NCBI RefSeq assembly: GCF_001426885.1
Contig: NZ_LMFP01000026.1
Coordinates: 1 to 64,000 of the forward strand
DNA: 64,000 nucleotides
DNA from: Pelomonas sp. Root1444
GTDB lineage: Bacteria > Pseudomonadota > Gammaproteobacteria > Burkholderiales > Burkholderiaceae_C
Reading direction: 5' to 3'
In this document: piece after piece, positions 26,877 through 35,943 of the stretch
Layout of the letters: every line of letters begins with the position of its first letter
Numbering within the stretch: the first letter of the stretch is position 1
Notes under the pieces: model-generated
What the model saw: only the letters and a program-made list of their open reading frames with translations
Told to the model about the DNA's origin: nothing
Database searches by the model: none
Position numbers and translations under genes: made by a program

Positions 26877-28231
26877 CGTGAGCCTCGGGAAGAAGTGGAT
26901 TCAAAAAGATGAGCGTTGTCGGCAGGCACCGTCTTGTCGGAGTCGTCGCCGCTGGACACGATGTACGGCACCTGTCCCTCATACGCCGTCGGCTGGACGT
27001 CGCAGCCCGTCTCCCGGTACTTCGCGTGTTTGCACCACACCGTCGGCCGCAAAGGGTGATCCGAAATCACGATCAGCCGAAAGCCGGCGCCGAAGCGCTC
27101 ATGGCCCTGCCGCCACATCTGCGCCGCGATCTGCCCCGCGAGCTGCAGGTTGTCCGCGTAGTCGGCCGCGAGTCCGGCACTGGGCAGATGGCCCGGCGGA
27201 TGAGGGAAGGGAAGATGTGCATACAGCGTCCCCCCCCCGCTCTGCCAAAACGGCGATTGCATCGCCGCGTCGCGCACTCGCTCACGAAAGGCTTTCCAAT
27301 CGTCCGCCGCGAACCAGTCGCAATCGCTGGCCTTTCGCCCGGGCAGCAAGCGCCCAAAGCTGCACAGCAGGCTGCTGACGGGCGGCCTACTCGGCGGCGC
27401 GAAACGGGCGCATGAGGCCTGGCCGCTCGCGGCGCAGTACGGGTGATGGAAGCCGACGATGTGCACGCCATCCGACGGATCAAAGCGCAGACGCGAGAAG
27501 TCAAACGTGCCCGTGCGATCGCACACCGCCGTCGGTGTGCATACGCGCGCTTGCGGCACGTGCGGGCCGCCGAACATCTCCGGAATCACCGTGATCGTCG
27601 AAGCACCGACCGTCCTGATCCGATGCGTGCGCGGCGCACCGCCAGCTTGCGTGATCGCAGCCGCGATCTGCTCGCCCGCCTCGGCATTGAGCTCGTCCAG
27701 CAGCAGCACGACCGTCGCGCCCTGCGCAGACGTACCCGTCGGCACGCGCACGTAAACCGGATCCATCGCCCGCACGGCCAGCATCGGAAAGGTCACGAAC
27801 AGCAGGCCGCCAACGACCAGCGCCGCCTGCATGCGCCGCCAGTGCGCCGACGACAACTTGGCCGCCGCCAGCCAGGCCAGCAGCAGCGTGCCGAGTGCGA
27901 GTCCGATCTTGTGAACGGCGCCCAGCTCAACGGGAAAAAGCGGCAGCGCCCGGATCGCGGGTTGGAAGACGTAGACCGCCGCGGCGACCGTCAGCACGCG
28001 CAGCGCGGCTTCGGCCAGCCAAGCGGGTAGCAGCAACGCCAGCGGCACCAGGGCTAGCAGCACGACGCCGAACAACGCGACCACGGCCAGACAAATGCCG
28101 CCCGGCGACTGATCGCCGTGATATAGGCTGCTCAAGACCCAGTCCGCGCGAGACAGCAGCATCAGCAACGCCACGATCATTGCGTGCGCGACCCAATGGC
28201 CCAGACGACGCGGGCTTGCCGCAACGCTCAT
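26873..28231 (-). CDS. Alkaline-phosphatase-superfamily membrane enzyme with a G9 tract
   Basis: A 452-residue protein with about five N-terminal membrane helices (to about residue 165) and a C-terminal periplasmic domain. VVLLLDELNAEAG (about 184-196) sits where sulfatases and phosphoethanolamine transferases hold their first metal-binding acid, and VISDHPLRP near residue 400 resembles the late SDHG metal motif. It may add a charged group to the glycan or a lipid. Within SGGGTLYAH the gene carries nine G in a row (minus strand of 27230-27238). The start is the ATG five bases after the methyltransferase stop. The sulfatase-like assignment is moderate. Confidence 0.65.
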   Translation of the reverse strand: MSVAASPRRLGHWVAHAMIVALLMLLSRADWVLSSLYHGDQSPGGICLAVVALFGVVLLALVPLALLLPAWLAEAALRVLTVAAAVYVFQPAIRALPLFPVELGAVHKIGLALGTLLLAWLAAAKLSSAHWRRMQAALVVGGLLFVTFPMLAVRAMDPVYVRVPTGTSAQGATVVLLLDELNAEAGEQIAAAITQAGGAPRTHRIRTVGASTITVIPEMFGGPHVPQARVCTPTAVCDRTGTFDFSRLRFDPSDGVHIVGFHHPYCAASGQASCARFAPPSRPPVSSLLCSFGRLLPGRKASDCDWFAADDWKAFRERVRDAAMQSPFWQSGGGTLYAHLPFPHPPGHLPSAGLAADYADNLQLAGQIAAQMWRQGHERFGAGFRLIVISDHPLRPTVWCKHAKYRETGCDVQPTAYEGQVPYIVSSGDDSDKTVPADNAHLFESTSSRGSR

Positions 28232-28236
28232 CCCGC

Positions 28237-29553
28237 TCACAGCTTCTCCAGCAACGCCAGCCGGCGCGACGATCCTTCCAGCGCGATTTCCTCGACGGTG
28301 CGGAAGCGCTCTTCGAAGGCATGACGCTGGGCCTCGAGTGTGAAGCCCGCGCCGTCGGCGCGATCGCGGTTGGTCAGCAGCTCCTGGACCATCGGATCCT
28401 GGGGCTCGAGATACTCGACGATCAGATGACGACGCGTGGACGCTGCCATTAGCGCGGCCACCTCGCTCATCGGAATGCTGCGCCCGATCGCTAAATGGTG
28501 GATCAAGGCCAGCGCCATCGTGACGTCCGCCTGCGCGCCCAGCCGTTGAACGAGGCCGCGATACTCGCGCCCCATCCAACCCCGACCGGTCGGCAGATCG
28601 TCCAAGCCCGTGCAGACCGTGTAGATCGGCGTGGCGGCCGTGATACGCGTGCGCAGATGCTCGATCGCCGGCATGTCCGCGTCCACCGCGATCACGCCCG
28701 CGCTCGCGACGTCCGCGGCGATAAGCGAGTACTCACCCTGGTTGCAGCCCAGATCCGCGACCCAACTCGGCGACACGCCGGACAGCCAGCGAGCAACGAT
28801 CGCGCGCTTGCGCGCAAGATCGACCGCGGGATAGTGGCTGCGCGTCTGCTCGTACGCGGCCCACATCGAAGCCCGCGGCGCGCGATGCAATCCCGCGAGC
28901 TGCCAACGCAGAAAATCGATCAGCCCCTTGTGCAGCGGCTTCAGCAGCGTGGCCTTTGACGCTGCCGGCTCCGAAGATGCAGCGGCATTGCCACCCGACG
29001 ACTGCATCAGCGCGATGCTGATCCGCGAGGTCCAGCGCTTGGTCCCCAGCAGCGCGCGCGCCGACTCCGGCGACAGTCCGTCAAGGCCGGCCTTGAACAC
29101 GTCCGACGGTTCTATGCCTCGGTGGCATGACGCTGCCAGTGGAAACACGAAGTGACGAAGGAACTGGCCGTAGGCCCACCACTGTCGACGCTCAATCGGC
29201 TGCACCGAGAAGTGGTCGCAAAACTCCGCCCGCTCGCGCTCGAACAACACATTGAGCGCCGAGGCATCCTTCAGCTCTAGGCCTTCTGCCAGTGCTGTCT
29301 CCGCGACGTCCAGCGTCGTGCTTGCTGCCTGCAGAAACTGCCCGTGCGTCCATTCCCAAGGGTAGGTCGTGAACCCCACCTTACGTGCCCGGATCAGTTG
29401 GCGCCCCTCGAATGCGAACGGCGTCAACAGACCGCGCTTCACCAGTTCCGCCGCGGACGGCGAATCAAGGAAGTGCGGTGAAGGCAGTGGCGAGTAGGCG
29501 TGCCTGAGCACACTGTCGGCCGTCACCTCGACCCGTCCGATCGGATCCCTCAT
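28237..29553 (-). CDS. NoeA-like methyltransferase with kinase-like N-terminus
   Basis: A 438-residue protein. The C-terminal half is a class I SAM methyltransferase: [18 protein letters not shown] with D267-E274 as motif I, then VIAVDAD. The N-terminal half (MRDPIGRV..., [21 protein letters not shown]) looks like proteins annotated as NoeA-like nodulation methyltransferases. Residues D96, N101 and D113 are spaced like the catalytic loop and metal aspartate of APH/protein kinases. The start overlaps the stop of the 65-residue membrane protein (ATGA), and the alkaline-phosphatase-like gene begins 5 bases after it, so the three form a module. Substrate unknown. Confidence 0.75.
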   Translation of the reverse strand: MRDPIGRVEVTADSVLRHAYSPLPSPHFLDSPSAAELVKRGLLTPFAFEGRQLIRARKVGFTTYPWEWTHGQFLQAASTTLDVAETALAEGLELKDASALNVLFERERAEFCDHFSVQPIERRQWWAYGQFLRHFVFPLAASCHRGIEPSDVFKAGLDGLSPESARALLGTKRWTSRISIALMQSSGGNAAASSEPAASKATLLKPLHKGLIDFLRWQLAGLHRAPRASMWAAYEQTRSHYPAVDLARKRAIVARWLSGVSPSWVADLGCNQGEYSLIAADVASAGVIAVDADMPAIEHLRTRITAATPIYTVCTGLDDLPTGRGWMGREYRGLVQRLGAQADVTMALALIHHLAIGRSIPMSEVAALMAASTRRHLIVEYLEPQDPMVQELLTNRDRADGAGFTLEAQRHAFEERFRTVEEIALEGSSRRLALLEKL

Positions 29554-29747
29554 TTTTTCTTGCGCAGTCGGGAGATCAGGGCTTTGATCGCGACGAGCGG
29601 ATTCTTCACGAACACGATGATCGCGCCTACCAGGGCAACTAATCCTTGCACCAGTAGCATCCCGGCGCCCGGGTCGACGTAGGCGTGCGCGGACAAGGGC
29701 AACAATGCCAGCAGCAGGGCGATGCGAAGGCTGCACGGATTCTTCAT
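29550..29747 (-). CDS. 65-residue YVDPGAG membrane protein
   Basis: A very small protein with an N-terminal signal-like segment (residues 4-20, ending LSAHA) followed by [20 protein letters not shown], a second hydrophobic stretch and a basic tail RLRKKK. Short proteins with a Y-(I/V)-D-P-G-x-G motif recur near polysaccharide and methyltransferase genes in my memory of such loci; I know of no assigned function. The start is the ATG 13 bases after the remnant gmd stop. The reading frame is open further upstream only because it runs into the frameshifted gmd remnant. It is coupled to the methyltransferase gene by an ATGA overlap. Confidence 0.7.
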   Translation of the reverse strand: MKNPCSLRIALLLALLPLSAHAYVDPGAGMLLVQGLVALVGAIIVFVKNPLVAIKALISRLRKKK

Positions 29748-29760
29748 AGCGTGTGCCGAA

Positions 29761-30069
29761 TCACTCATGGTGATCGTAGGCGCGGAACCGGCGGCCTTGA
29801 CGAGGCTGTCGTGGCGCGCAGCGGTGTAGTCGGCCTCGACCATCTCGGCCACGAGCTTGCAGTCGGTCAGGTCGGCGTAGTGCAGCTTGAAGCGCTGGTT
29901 GTCGACGTGCGGGTCTTGATAGAGGTGGTCGACGCGATCGGTGTTGAACAGCCTGCTGCGGCGCTTGATGCCGTGCACCTCGTAGCCCTTGGACATAAGC
30001 AACTCGGCGAGATAGGAACCGGCTTGGCCCGTTACGCCCGTGATGGGAGGCGACTTTGCGTTGTGACAT
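29761..30069 (-). pseudogene. gmd: GDP-mannose (or GDP-heptose) 4,6-dehydratase remnant
   Basis: The ATG at 30069 gives MSQRKVA; then a one-base insertion (near 30046-30050) shifts frame. In the shifted frame one reads [18 protein letters not shown] and then [39 protein letters not shown], unmistakably the N-terminus of Gmd. It jumps directly to [20 protein letters not shown], the Gmd C-terminal helix, so roughly 250 central codons are missing. A one-base loss near 29783-29787 returns to the first frame, giving FRAYDHHE and a TGA at 29761. The catalytic Tyr-x3-Lys region is gone. The original gene may have been gmd or the related heptose enzyme dmhA/wcbK. Confidence 0.9.
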
Positions 30070-30127
30070 ATGTGTTCTGTAATGCGCTGCGCAAATGGCA
30101 GCTGCTCGACAAGGGCGTCTTGTAAGC

Positions 30128-31339
30128 TTAGCGACGCAGGGCCAGACGGAATCTGGAATAACGCTCGGCGTTGCGTGGGTCTGTTGTGGTCCGACGCCAG
30201 AGATGGCGAGTGAGAATGGCAATCACGAACAGTACGAAAGTTCCGGCGCCAATGCTGGCCGCAATCGCCAGCCGCCTGGGTTTACTTTTCAGTTCTGGCG
30301 GCGTGGCTATGTCAACGACTTGGAGTAGAGCGCCTTCACGGCTCTCGTCCACACGCGCGATCTCATACTGGCGGGCGAATTGTTCAAAGAGCGCTTCCTG
30401 ATACTTGAACTCGCGGTAGCGTCCAATGTAGTTGGCGTCATTTGTACTGCTGGAACTGGACTCCAGACGTTGCACTTGCGCGCGCAAAGCGCCGACTTTG
30501 GCGGACTGTGTTTGCAGCTCCGGAGAACCTTCAGCCATAACGTGACTCAGTGTCCGCAATTTGACTTCTGCAGCGGTCAGCTCTGCGCGCAGCAGGGCAA
30601 ACGTTTCTGCGGCGGCCTTTGGTTCGGCCTTCAGCGCGCCCTCGGTAAAGCCGCTTCGCTGCAGAGCGAGTTGAGCCTCTGTCAGTTTGACTTTGGCGCG
30701 TTGCAATTCGCCTTCAAAGAAGACCCGGCGTTGCTGAGCTTCTGTCAATGCGAGATCGCTGGATAGGCGACGCAGCTCGGCGACGAACTGATTGGCAATA
30801 TCTGCCGCCATTTGCGGCGAACCGGAATCGACCTCGATTGCGATCAATCCGTCTTTCTTGCCCAGACTGATGCGGACGTCTTGTTCCAGTCGCTTTCGCG
30901 CGCTGGCACGGTACTCGGTCTTGTACTCGTCCATGAGCTTGAAGCGGTCGATAATGCGATCCCCGACATTCACGCTGCTCAACAGAGCGAGGTACTGATC
31001 GCCAGGCGTCTTGATCGCACCAGCCGCCCCGCCCGCAATACCGGCCAGCGAGCCCAGAGATGCCAGGGCGGATGCTGTTGCGCTCTGCTGCTGCTGCGGA
31101 GGCAGGAACACGGTACGGGCCGTGAAGGTCGGACTGATAAGGAAGGTACAACCTAGTGCTGCAGCGCCCGTAATGACTGGAGTCAGGATGAGTTTGCGCC
31201 AGTGCAAGGCCAGCGCAGTGCCGATCTCCAACATGTCGGGCCCTTCGAATTCGCCCGGATAGCTGTGATCACCTGATGGCGGTTCGGAGATCGGGAGAGG
31301 CATGCTGCTATTGGGGTTGCTGGTGCTGCTTGTGGTCAA
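30128..31339 (-). CDS. Wzz-type chain-length determinant
   Basis: A 403-residue inner-membrane protein of the polysaccharide co-polymerase family. TM1 is at about residues 50-71 ([20 protein letters not shown]), and a Gln/Ser-rich periplasmic start follows (FLPPQQQQS). A long helical coiled-coil region spans about 180-330. TM2 is at about 362-382, preceded by the proline motif [12 protein letters not shown], the classic PxxPxxPxR-like element. There is no C-terminal tyrosine kinase domain. It sets glycan length. GC content is lower than in the housekeeping genes. It lies 19 bases after the Wza-like gene and is transcribed with it. Confidence 0.9.
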   Translation of the reverse strand: MTTSSTSNPNSSMPLPISEPPSGDHSYPGEFEGPDMLEIGTALALHWRKLILTPVITGAAALGCTFLISPTFTARTVFLPPQQQQSATASALASLGSLAGIAGGAAGAIKTPGDQYLALLSSVNVGDRIIDRFKLMDEYKTEYRASARKRLEQDVRISLGKKDGLIAIEVDSGSPQMAADIANQFVAELRRLSSDLALTEAQQRRVFFEGELQRAKVKLTEAQLALQRSGFTEGALKAEPKAAAETFALLRAELTAAEVKLRTLSHVMAEGSPELQTQSAKVGALRAQVQRLESSSSSTNDANYIGRYREFKYQEALFEQFARQYEIARVDESREGALLQVVDIATPPELKSKPRRLAIAASIGAGTFVLFVIAILTRHLWRRTTTDPRNAERYSRFRLALRR

Positions 31340-31358
31340 AGATCACTCCCGCTCGCAA

Positions 31359-33230
31359 TCAGTTCTTGATAGTCTTCAATGCCGCGGCACCCAGGCCGAA
31401 CTGATACAGAATTTGCGTCCAATCCTTTGCCTCCTGCAGGAAGCTCGTCTTGTCTATCTCTTCAGGAACGAAGATCGTGTCGCCTGGCAGGGCTGGGATA
31501 TTGGTCATAGCGGATCCGATACTCAACCAGCCGGTGTTGTTCCGCCGCGCGCTGGCCACCGAACCGTTGGCTCGAATGACGAAGATGCTGCCGGTGTCGG
31601 CACCACGGGTGGCGCCACCGGCCAGTTGTAGCATGTCGTCGATGGAGTTACCGGATTTCAGCAGGTAGCTACCGCCGTTGAAGACACTGCCAAACACGCC
31701 GACCGTGGTCGGGCGTGGAGGGATATACAGGCGATCACCATCTTCAACGGCCAAGGTTGGCAGCCCCTGAGTGTCGGTCGTGAGGTCGAGCACGATGCGC
31801 CCACTAGGGCGCACGGCACGCAGGCGTTCGATGAGCCGGCTGGTGCTAGCCTGCTTTTGCGATGCAGCCTGCGCCTCGTCGGCCGTGTTGACCTTCTGTG
31901 TCGACGTGTTGCGCGTGAAGTCGGTTTCAAGGTCCCGGAGCGCGCGGTCGTACTGCACCTCCTGCACCTTGCGCACGCTTTCGCGTGAAAAGTCAGTGCC
32001 GAACACATAGGCCTGCGGCGTAAATCCGCCCGCTGCCTTAACGGCGTCCATCAGCGTGCTCGTTGGGGGCAGCACATAGTCGCCGGGACGGGCCACCTCG
32101 CCTTCGATGCGCACGTTCTTGTATTGCTTGGCCTGTGGCAGTGCGGCCGTCACGCTGTTGAAAGCGCGCAGTACATCGCCATTGGCGACTTTCAAGTTGC
32201 CCTCGCGCGGCAGTGCAAGTTCGGTCACACGACGGTCGTTGCGATCGCTGAGCCGCTCGATAGCAATGCGGCTGGCATCCGCCACGGTAGAAAGGCCGGC
32301 CACATAAGCGACCGCATCATTGACTGTATCGCTCGGCTTTAATTCCACCACTGCCGGCTTGTTCACGCTGCCTATCAGGGCGATTTGCGGGCCGATGGGG
32401 CCCACGTGAAGGACGTCATCGGCCTGCAACGGCAGGTCGCCTTTCTTGTCGCCGCGCACCAGCAGATCGTAGAGGTCGAAGCGGCCGATGGTCTGGCCAT
32501 TGCGGCGCAGTTCGATGTTGCGGAAACTACCGGCGGCGGAGGGGCCGCCAGATTGAACCAAGCCGGTCATCACAGTGGCCAAGCTGCTCACGCTGTAGGC
32601 GCCGGGCTTCGTCGCAAAGCCCGTCACGTAGTAGCGGATGCTGCGAAGCCGTCCGAGCATGGCGCTGAGCTGGAAGTTCTTGAATACCTGGCCGACGCGG
32701 CGCGTTAGCAGATCGTTCAGATCGGCGTGGCGCACGCCGGCGACCACCACCGGCCCGACACGCGGGATGACGATGCGGCCGGCGCGGTCCACCGTCAGTC
32801 GCAGATCGGCATCGACAGAGCCCCACAGCGTGAGTTGGATCTCATCACCCAAGCCCACCAGGTAGTCCGCCGGCACCTGCCGATTCGCTTCCTGCGCGGC
32901 CAGGCTGCGCGACGGCAGCATCAGGTCACTGCCCAGGCGCTGGATGGTCGTGCCGGCCAGCTGACTGGCATAAGCCTCGAATTCGCTGAGGATAGGCTTG
33001 GCCGGTGCGAAAGACGAGGGGCGAACCGGCGTTTCTTCAGGCAGGGGAGGGCGCGCCTGCTCGTCAGTCGTCTGAAGAGGGCGTGCGGGGCTGCCCAGAC
33101 GAACAGGTCCTTGCACGGCGCTCGTGCTGTCGGAATCAGCGGTGTCTGTTGCTGCAAAAGTCGCGGCGTTGCCCCCCAGCAGCGCGGTGGCCACGAAGCC
33201 TGAGATCAGGCGTAAGCGCAAGTCGTTCAT
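31359..33230 (-). CDS. Wza-like polysaccharide export protein with SLBB domains
   Basis: A 623-residue exported protein. The signal peptide ends near AATFAA (residues 22-27), and there is no lipobox cysteine, unlike E. coli Wza. A polysaccharide-export domain begins around VPADYLVGLGDEIQLTLWGS (about 119-138), followed by several SLBB beta-grasp units (RYYVTGFATKPGAYSV, VRIEGEVARPGDYVLPPTS, VGVFGSVFNGGSYLL). It would form the outer-membrane or periplasmic channel for the glycan and works with the Wzz protein encoded next. First gene of the minus-strand operon, divergent from the wecA-like gene. Confidence 0.9.
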   Translation of the reverse strand: MNDLRLRLISGFVATALLGGNAATFAATDTADSDSTSAVQGPVRLGSPARPLQTTDEQARPPLPEETPVRPSSFAPAKPILSEFEAYASQLAGTTIQRLGSDLMLPSRSLAAQEANRQVPADYLVGLGDEIQLTLWGSVDADLRLTVDRAGRIVIPRVGPVVVAGVRHADLNDLLTRRVGQVFKNFQLSAMLGRLRSIRYYVTGFATKPGAYSVSSLATVMTGLVQSGGPSAAGSFRNIELRRNGQTIGRFDLYDLLVRGDKKGDLPLQADDVLHVGPIGPQIALIGSVNKPAVVELKPSDTVNDAVAYVAGLSTVADASRIAIERLSDRNDRRVTELALPREGNLKVANGDVLRAFNSVTAALPQAKQYKNVRIEGEVARPGDYVLPPTSTLMDAVKAAGGFTPQAYVFGTDFSRESVRKVQEVQYDRALRDLETDFTRNTSTQKVNTADEAQAASQKQASTSRLIERLRAVRPSGRIVLDLTTDTQGLPTLAVEDGDRLYIPPRPTTVGVFGSVFNGGSYLLKSGNSIDDMLQLAGGATRGADTGSIFVIRANGSVASARRNNTGWLSIGSAMTNIPALPGDTIFVPEEIDKTSFLQEAKDWTQILYQFGLGAAALKTIKN

Positions 33231-33343
33231 TCGTAGGTGTCCGTGTCAGGCAGCCGGTGGGGCTGCCTTGGGCAAAATGGTCGCGGATTCTAGTGGGCGT
33301 GCGTGAACGAACCTGGCGGCGCGCGCTCATTAAACTTCCGCCG
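33231..33343. promoter_or_regulatory. Divergent promoter region, wza-like / wecA-like
   Basis: These 113 bases separate the two divergent genes. On the minus strand TAGAAT (33288-33293) is a plausible -10 for the long polysaccharide operon. Its leader would contain the hairpin GGCAGCC-CCACC-GGCTGCC (33248-33266). No JUMPstart/ops element (GGCGGTAG) was found. No clear promoter for the plus strand is visible. Confidence 0.4.
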
Positions 33344-34435
33344 ATGCTCTATCTCCTTGTGTCCTTCTTTGTCGCTGCGGTGGTGACCCTGCTGGTCGTT
33401 CACTCGTCCCGCAGCCACGCGCATCTGTCTGCGGATGCGGATCTTTCCGGCCCCCAGAAGTTCCACGCCAAGCCTGTTCCGCGCGTCGGCGGCGTGGGCA
33501 TGTTCACCGGTCTTCTGTGTTGCATGTTGGTGGCCGTTCTGACGAACCGACCTGACTGGCGGTTCGGCGTTTTGCTACTGGTCTGTGGCCTTCCAGCCTT
33601 CCTGGCGGGGCTGGTCGAGGACCTGACCAAGCGGGTCTCTCCCGCAAAACGCCTGCTGGCCACGGCCGTGTCGGCAGCGCTGGGCATCTGGCTGCTGGAC
33701 GCGACGATCACCAAGACTGATGTTCCGGGGCTGGACCTGCTGGTCTCAACCGCGCTGGGCGCCTGGATCGCCACCGTGTTCACGGTGGCCGGCGTCGCCA
33801 ACTCCGTCAACATCATCGACGGCTTCAACGGGCTGTCGTCCATGTGCGTCAGCCTGATGCTGCTGGTATTCGCCTATGTCGCCTACCAGGTCGGCGACAT
33901 CCCGCTGGCGCTCTGGGCGCTGGCGGGTGTCGGCGCGGCGCTGGGCTTTTTCGTCTGGAACTTCCCCGCTGGCTTGATCTTCCTCGGCGACGGTGGCGCC
34001 TACTTCCTTGGCTTCTACCTGGCCGAGATCGGCATCCTCCTTATCGCCCGCAACGCCGAGGTGTCGCCGCTGTTCCCGTTGATGGTCTGCATCTATCCGG
34101 TGTTCGAAACCATCTTCTCCATCTACCGCCGCAAGATCGTCCGCGACGTGCCGCCGGGGCTGCCTGACGGCATCCACCTGCATTCGTTGATCTACCGCCG
34201 CCTGATGCGCTGGGCCATTGGCGCTCGCGACGCGCGCGCCATGACACGTCGGAATTCCATGACGGCGCCCTACCTGTGGATGCTGTGCGTGTCCTCCCTC
34301 GTCCCGGCCCTGATGTTTTGGGATTCCACGCCGCTGATCGGCGCTTGCATGCTGTTGTTCGCGCTGACGTACATCGCGCTTTACCGCCGCATCGTGCGCT
34401 TCAAGACGCCAAAGTGGCTGGTTGTGACGCGCTGA
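33344..34435 (+). CDS. WecA/MraY-family undecaprenyl-phosphate glycosyl-1-phosphate transferase
   Basis: A 363-residue polytopic membrane enzyme with about ten or eleven helices that starts a glycan by joining a HexNAc-1-phosphate to undecaprenyl phosphate. Family motifs are KPVPRVGGVGMF (about residues 41-52), VNIIDGFNGLSS (about 154-165) and NFPAGLIFLGDGGAYFLGF (about 206-224), and the histidine-rich cytosolic loop is DGIHLHSLIYRRL. The ATG at 33344 opens with a strong membrane helix. The window thus has two possible initiating enzymes, this one and the PglC-like protein at 15518. Confidence 0.9.
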   Translation: MLYLLVSFFVAAVVTLLVVHSSRSHAHLSADADLSGPQKFHAKPVPRVGGVGMFTGLLCCMLVAVLTNRPDWRFGVLLLVCGLPAFLAGLVEDLTKRVSPAKRLLATAVSAALGIWLLDATITKTDVPGLDLLVSTALGAWIATVFTVAGVANSVNIIDGFNGLSSMCVSLMLLVFAYVAYQVGDIPLALWALAGVGAALGFFVWNFPAGLIFLGDGGAYFLGFYLAEIGILLIARNAEVSPLFPLMVCIYPVFETIFSIYRRKIVRDVPPGLPDGIHLHSLIYRRLMRWAIGARDARAMTRRNSMTAPYLWMLCVSSLVPALMFWDSTPLIGACMLLFALTYIALYRRIVRFKTPKWLVVTR

Positions 34436-34459
34436 AACGCTCGGAAAGGGCAGGGCGGC

Positions 34460-34465
34460 GATAAT
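34460..34465 (+). promoter_or_regulatory. Candidate -10 element giving a leaderless rhlE mRNA
   Basis: GATAAT ends 8 bases before the rhlE ATG, with no Shine-Dalgarno sequence between them. The -35 region is weak. Confidence 0.3.
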
Positions 34466-34473
34466 CGGCGGCT

Positions 34474-35943
34474 ATGAGTGAAAACGCGTCCCTCCCCGTC
34501 GTGCCTGCCACTGCGGACGCCGAACCGGCCCCTCCGGCCCGTTTCGACACCCTTCCCCTTGATCCCAAGCTCCTGCGTGCGGTGGCCGATTCGGGCTACC
34601 TGACGATGACGCCCATCCAGGCCAAGGCGATCCCTATCGTCCTGGAAGGCCGTGACGTGATGGGCGCTGCCCAAACCGGCACCGGCAAGACGGCCGCCTT
34701 CTCGATCCCGCTGCTGCAGCGCATGCTCAAGCACGAGAACCCGAGCGTGTCGCCCGCCCGCCACCCCGTGCGCGCGCTGGTGCTGGCGCCGACGCGCGAG
34801 CTGGCCGACCAGGTGGCCGAGAACGTCAAGAAGTACGCCAAGCACACGAACCTGCGCTCGGTCGTCGTCTTCGGTGGCATCGACATGAAGCCGCAGACGG
34901 CCGCGTTGAAGGCTGGCGTCGAGGTGCTGATCGCCACGCCTGGCCGGCTGCTCGACCACATCGAGGCCAAGAACTGCGTGCTCAATCAGGTCGAGTACGT
35001 CGTCCTCGACGAGGCGGACCGCATGCTGGACATCGGCTTCCTGCCGGACCTGCAGCGCATCCTGAGCTACCTGCCCAAGGCGCGCCAGACGCTGTTGTTC
35101 TCGGCGACTTTCTCGCCCGAGATCAAGCGGCTGGCGCAGAGCTATCTGCAGGACCCGATCCTCGTCGAGACGGCGCGGCCCAACCAGACGGCGTCGACGG
35201 TCGAGCAGCGCTTCATCGCCGTCAGCGATGACGACAAGCGCGCGGTGGTCAAGCAGATCCTGAAGGAGCGTGCCATCTCCCAGGCCATCGTCTTCGTCAA
35301 CTCCAAGCTGGGCGCGGCGCGCCTGGCGCGAACGTTCGAGCGCGACGGCCTGCGCACCGCCGCGCTGCACGGGGACAAATCGCAGGACGAGCGCCTGAAG
35401 TCGCTGGATGCCTTCAAGCGCGGCGAGGTGGACCTGCTGGTAGCCACCGACGTGGCGGCGCGTGGCCTGGACATCGCCGATCTACCGGCGGTCTTCAACT
35501 TCGACGTGCCATTCAACGCGGAAGACTACGTCCACCGCATCGGCCGTACCGGCCGCGCCGGCGCCTCGGGGTTGGCGGTGACTTTGGTCGCCAAGTCGGA
35601 TGCGCGTCTGGTGGCGGACATCGAGAAGCTGATCAAGCGCAAGATCGACCTGGATCCCTTCGAGCTGCAGGACGCGCGCCCGCCGCGCTTCGAGCGCCGT
35701 CGCGACGAAGAGGAGGCGGCTCCCGCCCGGCCTGCGGCCCGGCCCGCCGTGCGTCCGCCGTCGCCGTCCCGCGACCCGTTCTTCGACAAGCCCTACGAAG
35801 CCAGCCACGTCGGCGACGAGCCGCCGGCCTGGGAGAAGACCAAGGCCGCCGCGCCGGTCAAGGGACTGTCCAGCTACATCAAGCCCAAGAAGCAGGTCGC
35901 GGCGCTGTTCGGCGGCAAGAAGCCGGCGTCTGCCGAGTCCTAA
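34474..35943 (+). CDS. rhlE: DEAD-box RNA helicase, RhlE type
   Basis: A 489-residue ATP-dependent RNA helicase, cytosolic, likely in ribosome assembly or RNA decay. Motifs in order: Q motif TMTPIQAKAIP (about 44-54), motif I AQTGTGKT (66-73), PTRELADQ, motif II DEAD (179-182), SAT in LFSATF, and motif VI HRIGRTGRAG (about 352-361). The C-terminal tail (after about 395) is basic, Pro/Ala-rich and disordered. rne, also in this window, encodes its possible degradosome partner. Its stop codon overlaps the convergent methylase stop (CTAA). Confidence 0.93.
   Translation: MSENASLPVVPATADAEPAPPARFDTLPLDPKLLRAVADSGYLTMTPIQAKAIPIVLEGRDVMGAAQTGTGKTAAFSIPLLQRMLKHENPSVSPARHPVRALVLAPTRELADQVAENVKKYAKHTNLRSVVVFGGIDMKPQTAALKAGVEVLIATPGRLLDHIEAKNCVLNQVEYVVLDEADRMLDIGFLPDLQRILSYLPKARQTLLFSATFSPEIKRLAQSYLQDPILVETARPNQTASTVEQRFIAVSDDDKRAVVKQILKERAISQAIVFVNSKLGAARLARTFERDGLRTAALHGDKSQDERLKSLDAFKRGEVDLLVATDVAARGLDIADLPAVFNFDVPFNAEDYVHRIGRTGRAGASGLAVTLVAKSDARLVADIEKLIKRKIDLDPFELQDARPPRFERRRDEEEAAPARPAARPAVRPPSPSRDPFFDKPYEASHVGDEPPAWEKTKAAAPVKGLSSYIKPKKQVAALFGGKKPASAES

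Noticed and set aside
29550-30002. A 150-residue protein joining the gmd remnant to the small membrane protein
   Set aside because: The frame is open only because of the frameshift in the remnant; the small protein has its own start and signal-like segment.
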